DNA of 64,000 nt from Variovorax davisae (GTDB lineage Bacteria; Pseudomonadota; Gammaproteobacteria; Burkholderiales; Burkholderiaceae_C), in contig NZ_JASZYS010000009.1 of assembly GCF_030316845.1 (NCBI RefSeq), forward strand, positions 1 to 64,000. The letters run 5' to 3'. How positions within the stretch are numbered: position 1 is the first letter of the stretch; every line of letters starts with the position of its first letter. A program made the position numbers and the translations under genes. A model generated the notes under the pieces. The model did no database searches, was not told the origin of the DNA, and saw only the letters and a program-made list of their open reading frames with translations. Positions 62,225 to 64,000 of the stretch are shown piece after piece.

Positions 62225-64000
62225 CTATCCGCGTACCCACGCGCTCGATCGCAGCGTTGCGCGTTTGACGGCGCGCCAGGCGCGACGCCATGGGGGAAGG
62301 CGAGAGGCGCCTCGCTCACGCCAAGCGCTGAGTTCATCTAACGCGCGCTCAGGGGTCGTGAACAAGCCGGTAGCAAGACTTACATATCTGGGATAGAGAA
62401 TCAATGATGCTGCCACGAGTTCGTCGAGGGTCAAGCGACGTCTGCGCCGTTGCACGGGCTCCCGATCTTCTGTGAGTCCCCAACTCGCGTAGAACGGCTG
62501 GCCATGAACGACAACCCGCAGGCCTCGAAGAAGCGCCTCGAAGCCGGCGAGCGACGTCAGAACATGCACTTCTTCGACGGCTTCGAAGAGCAAATCGATC
62601 GGCACATGGGGCACGGACTCATCGCAGATCGCGTCAACTCCGCTCTCGTCGACGCCGGCACGCCGCAGGCGAGCGACAACATCCGGATGTGGCTTGTAGA
62701 CAATGTAAGCGTCCGGGGCCGCACTGCGCGCCGCGCGCAACAGACCTAGGTTGCTCTGAACGCTACGCGCCCCGAAAGCAATGGATGCGTCCGCCTCAAC
62801 CTGTCCCACCACCAGCACTACGCGCGCCTTCCCGCTGGGACGGGTCCACTCGCCTTTGCCAACGTTGTATTTCGTGATGCGCTGCGCCACGATTCGCTCG
62901 CGAAGGGCTCGCGCGCGCGCCAGGAGCCGTGCATCGAAGCTGGCCGTCTCGCAAATGCTTTCGAGCTCAGAAGATCTCGACGAATCGTAGTACAAGCCCG
63001 ATCTGTCCAGTACCCATGACAACGGTTTTACGAGATCCGCCCCCAATCCGACGGAACGGAGGAAGCCATCTTCCAATCGGACGATCTCAGCAGCATGCGT
63101 CGCCGCTGGCACCTCTCGTTGTCCCCATACAGCCACCGTGGCCCCGGCAGGGAGTTTCGCGACCTGATTGACAAAGCGCACCTTGCTGCCACCGAAGTAG
63201 GCGCGGACGATGGGCTTCTTCCAATGCGAGAAGCGCAGAGCGTGGACCACGGGAGCGAAGCGCTCTCGCATCCTGCGCTGCAGAGCAAAATGTTCGATGG
63301 CCCGCTCCACCTCGCAGCGCCTGCCGGACTCGGGATCGAGATAGCGGGGATACTGCACCAGCGTCGCATGGACCAGATCGTGAAGGCTCGCCGGCCGGCG
63401 GCGAACCGGCGGCTGCAGGACATCTTGGCTCAAGCCCCATCCCGCGTAGAAAGGCATGCCAAAGCATCGGAGGGCCTTGCCCCACAGTATGGCTTCGAAG
63501 CCCATCTGAGAGGTGACCGTGTAAACGCATTCGGCTCGCTCGAGTAGCGAGGGCGGGTGCGCATCCGAAGCCCATAGTTTGACCCGCGCAGCCTGTCCCG
63601 GCGTCAACCGATCAAAGTGCCCGCGTTTGCGGCCGGCGATGACATCCGGGTGGGTCTTGATCAGCACCAAGTGCGCGGGATGCTCATCCAAGGCGGCATC
63701 CAGCATCTGTGCGAAGCTGTGGGCATCCGCCTGTCCAAAAAGGATGGACTCGTCCCCACGGGTCTGATCGATGACAAGCACAGCAGGTGCCATACTTTCA
63801 GGCACACGCTCCCGAGCGTGGTTGTACTTCGAAACACGTGCAGTTCGCCAAGACTCGACCAAAACGGCAGTTCGAGTCTGCGCACGCGCAGGGCAACCCA
63901 TAGCGATGAGTCGTTCCAGCCGCGAGGCTGAGCCCGCGTCATAGTAGATGCCCAAGTCATCGAGCACCAAGGACAATGGAGGATCGCTACTCCCCAGACC
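62225..64000 (-). CDS. kpsC: Capsule polysaccharide beta-Kdo transferase KpsC-like (partial)
   Basis: About 591 residues are visible; the start lies beyond the right edge (the frame is open to 64000). Two repeated KpsC units are seen, each with a PFYAGWG/PFYASWG motif, YKPHPD/IKTHPD, and LTSLAGFEAL or VTSQMGFEAIL. KpsC adds beta-linked Kdo residues to the lipid anchor of capsule. It is convergent with the glycosyltransferase gene. The 137-base gap (62088-62224) shows nothing recognisable. Confidence 0.92.
   Translation of the reverse strand, partial: GLGSSDPPLSLVLDDLGIYYDAGSASRLERLIAMGCPARAQTRTAVLVESWRTARVSKYNHARERVPESMAPAVLVIDQTRGDESILFGQADAHSFAQMLDAALDEHPAHLVLIKTHPDVIAGRKRGHFDRLTPGQAARVKLWASDAHPPSLLERAECVYTVTSQMGFEAILWGKALRCFGMPFYAGWGLSQDVLQPPVRRRPASLHDLVHATLVQYPRYLDPESGRRCEVERAIEHFALQRRMRERFAPVVHALRFSHWKKPIVRAYFGGSKVRFVNQVAKLPAGATVAVWGQREVPAATHAAEIVRLEDGFLRSVGLGADLVKPLSWVLDRSGLYYDSSRSSELESICETASFDARLLARARALRERIVAQRITKYNVGKGEWTRPSGKARVVLVVGQVEADASIAFGARSVQSNLGLLRAARSAAPDAYIVYKPHPDVVARLRRAGVDESGVDAICDESVPHVPIDLLFEAVEEVHVLTSLAGFEALLRGLRVVVHGQPFYASWGLTEDREPVQRRRRRLTLDELVAASLILYPRYVSLATGLFTTPERALDELSAWRERGASRLPPWRRAWRAVKRATLRSSAWVRG

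Overview
The window is GC-rich, densely packed chromosomal DNA. It most resembles a betaproteobacterium of the Comamonadaceae (Variovorax-like). The reasons are orphan Bug/TctC-type binding proteins, an intracellular PHB depolymerase, oxidative sugar-acid enzymes, a PrkA-YeaH-SpoVR cluster and a kps-type capsule locus. No rRNA, tRNA, CRISPR array, complete insertion sequence or prophage was seen. Genus placement is inference from gene content.

Layout. 1-3071: the end of a galactarate dehydratase, an SDR oxidoreductase and two tandem Bug binding proteins. 3150-4888: phosphatidylserine decarboxylase, a small winged-helix regulator and an FKBP isomerase. 4943-8933: grpE-dnaK-dnaJ behind a clear sigma-32-type promoter. 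9066-14096: prkA-yeaH-spoVR behind a sigma-54-type promoter with an IHF-like site. 14097-18755: tagI, an enolase-superfamily dehydratase overlapping aroQ, and a divergent mutarotase-dehydrogenase-lactonase operon that looks like oxidative L-fucose-type catabolism. 18801-22813: glutathione-dependent formaldehyde oxidation, a DEDDy exonuclease and gluconokinase. 22875-28796: a three-gene RND efflux system. 28747-33130: a radical SAM gene under a LexA box, an AP2-like repeat protein, a DOPA-dioxygenase-like protein, a GST and PHB depolymerase.

33127-36187: a LysR regulator divergent from an adenosine-deaminase-like gene plus a Bug binding protein. 36197-42596: a CBS protein, metY, hydrolase, DprA-like protein, NAD(P)-binding protein, thioredoxin, YihY and DUF2069. 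42659-46024: an FAD-linked oxidase, a ccdAB toxin-antitoxin pair, thyA and folA. 46028-48726: an OmpA-like lipoprotein and a probable pseudokinase. 48848-57264: a LacI-type regulator, a glycerol/polyol-type ABC transporter (binding protein, two permeases, small membrane protein, two ATPases) and DhaL-DhaK. 57295-64000: a small membrane gene, a decayed copy of the dhaK 3' end, then a capsule locus (kpsM, kpsT, kpsE, a low-GC frameshifted glycosyltransferase, and kpsC running off the right edge).

The points most worth a second look are: the transmembrane pseudokinase/OmpA-lipoprotein pair; the triple AP2-like repeat protein; a dispersed 45-58 nt element lying between a stop codon and the next ribosome-binding site at two unlinked loci; the sigma-54/IHF arrangement upstream of prkA; the LexA box on the radical SAM gene; an atypical DprA-like protein; and the frameshifted foreign glycosyltransferase in the capsule cluster.
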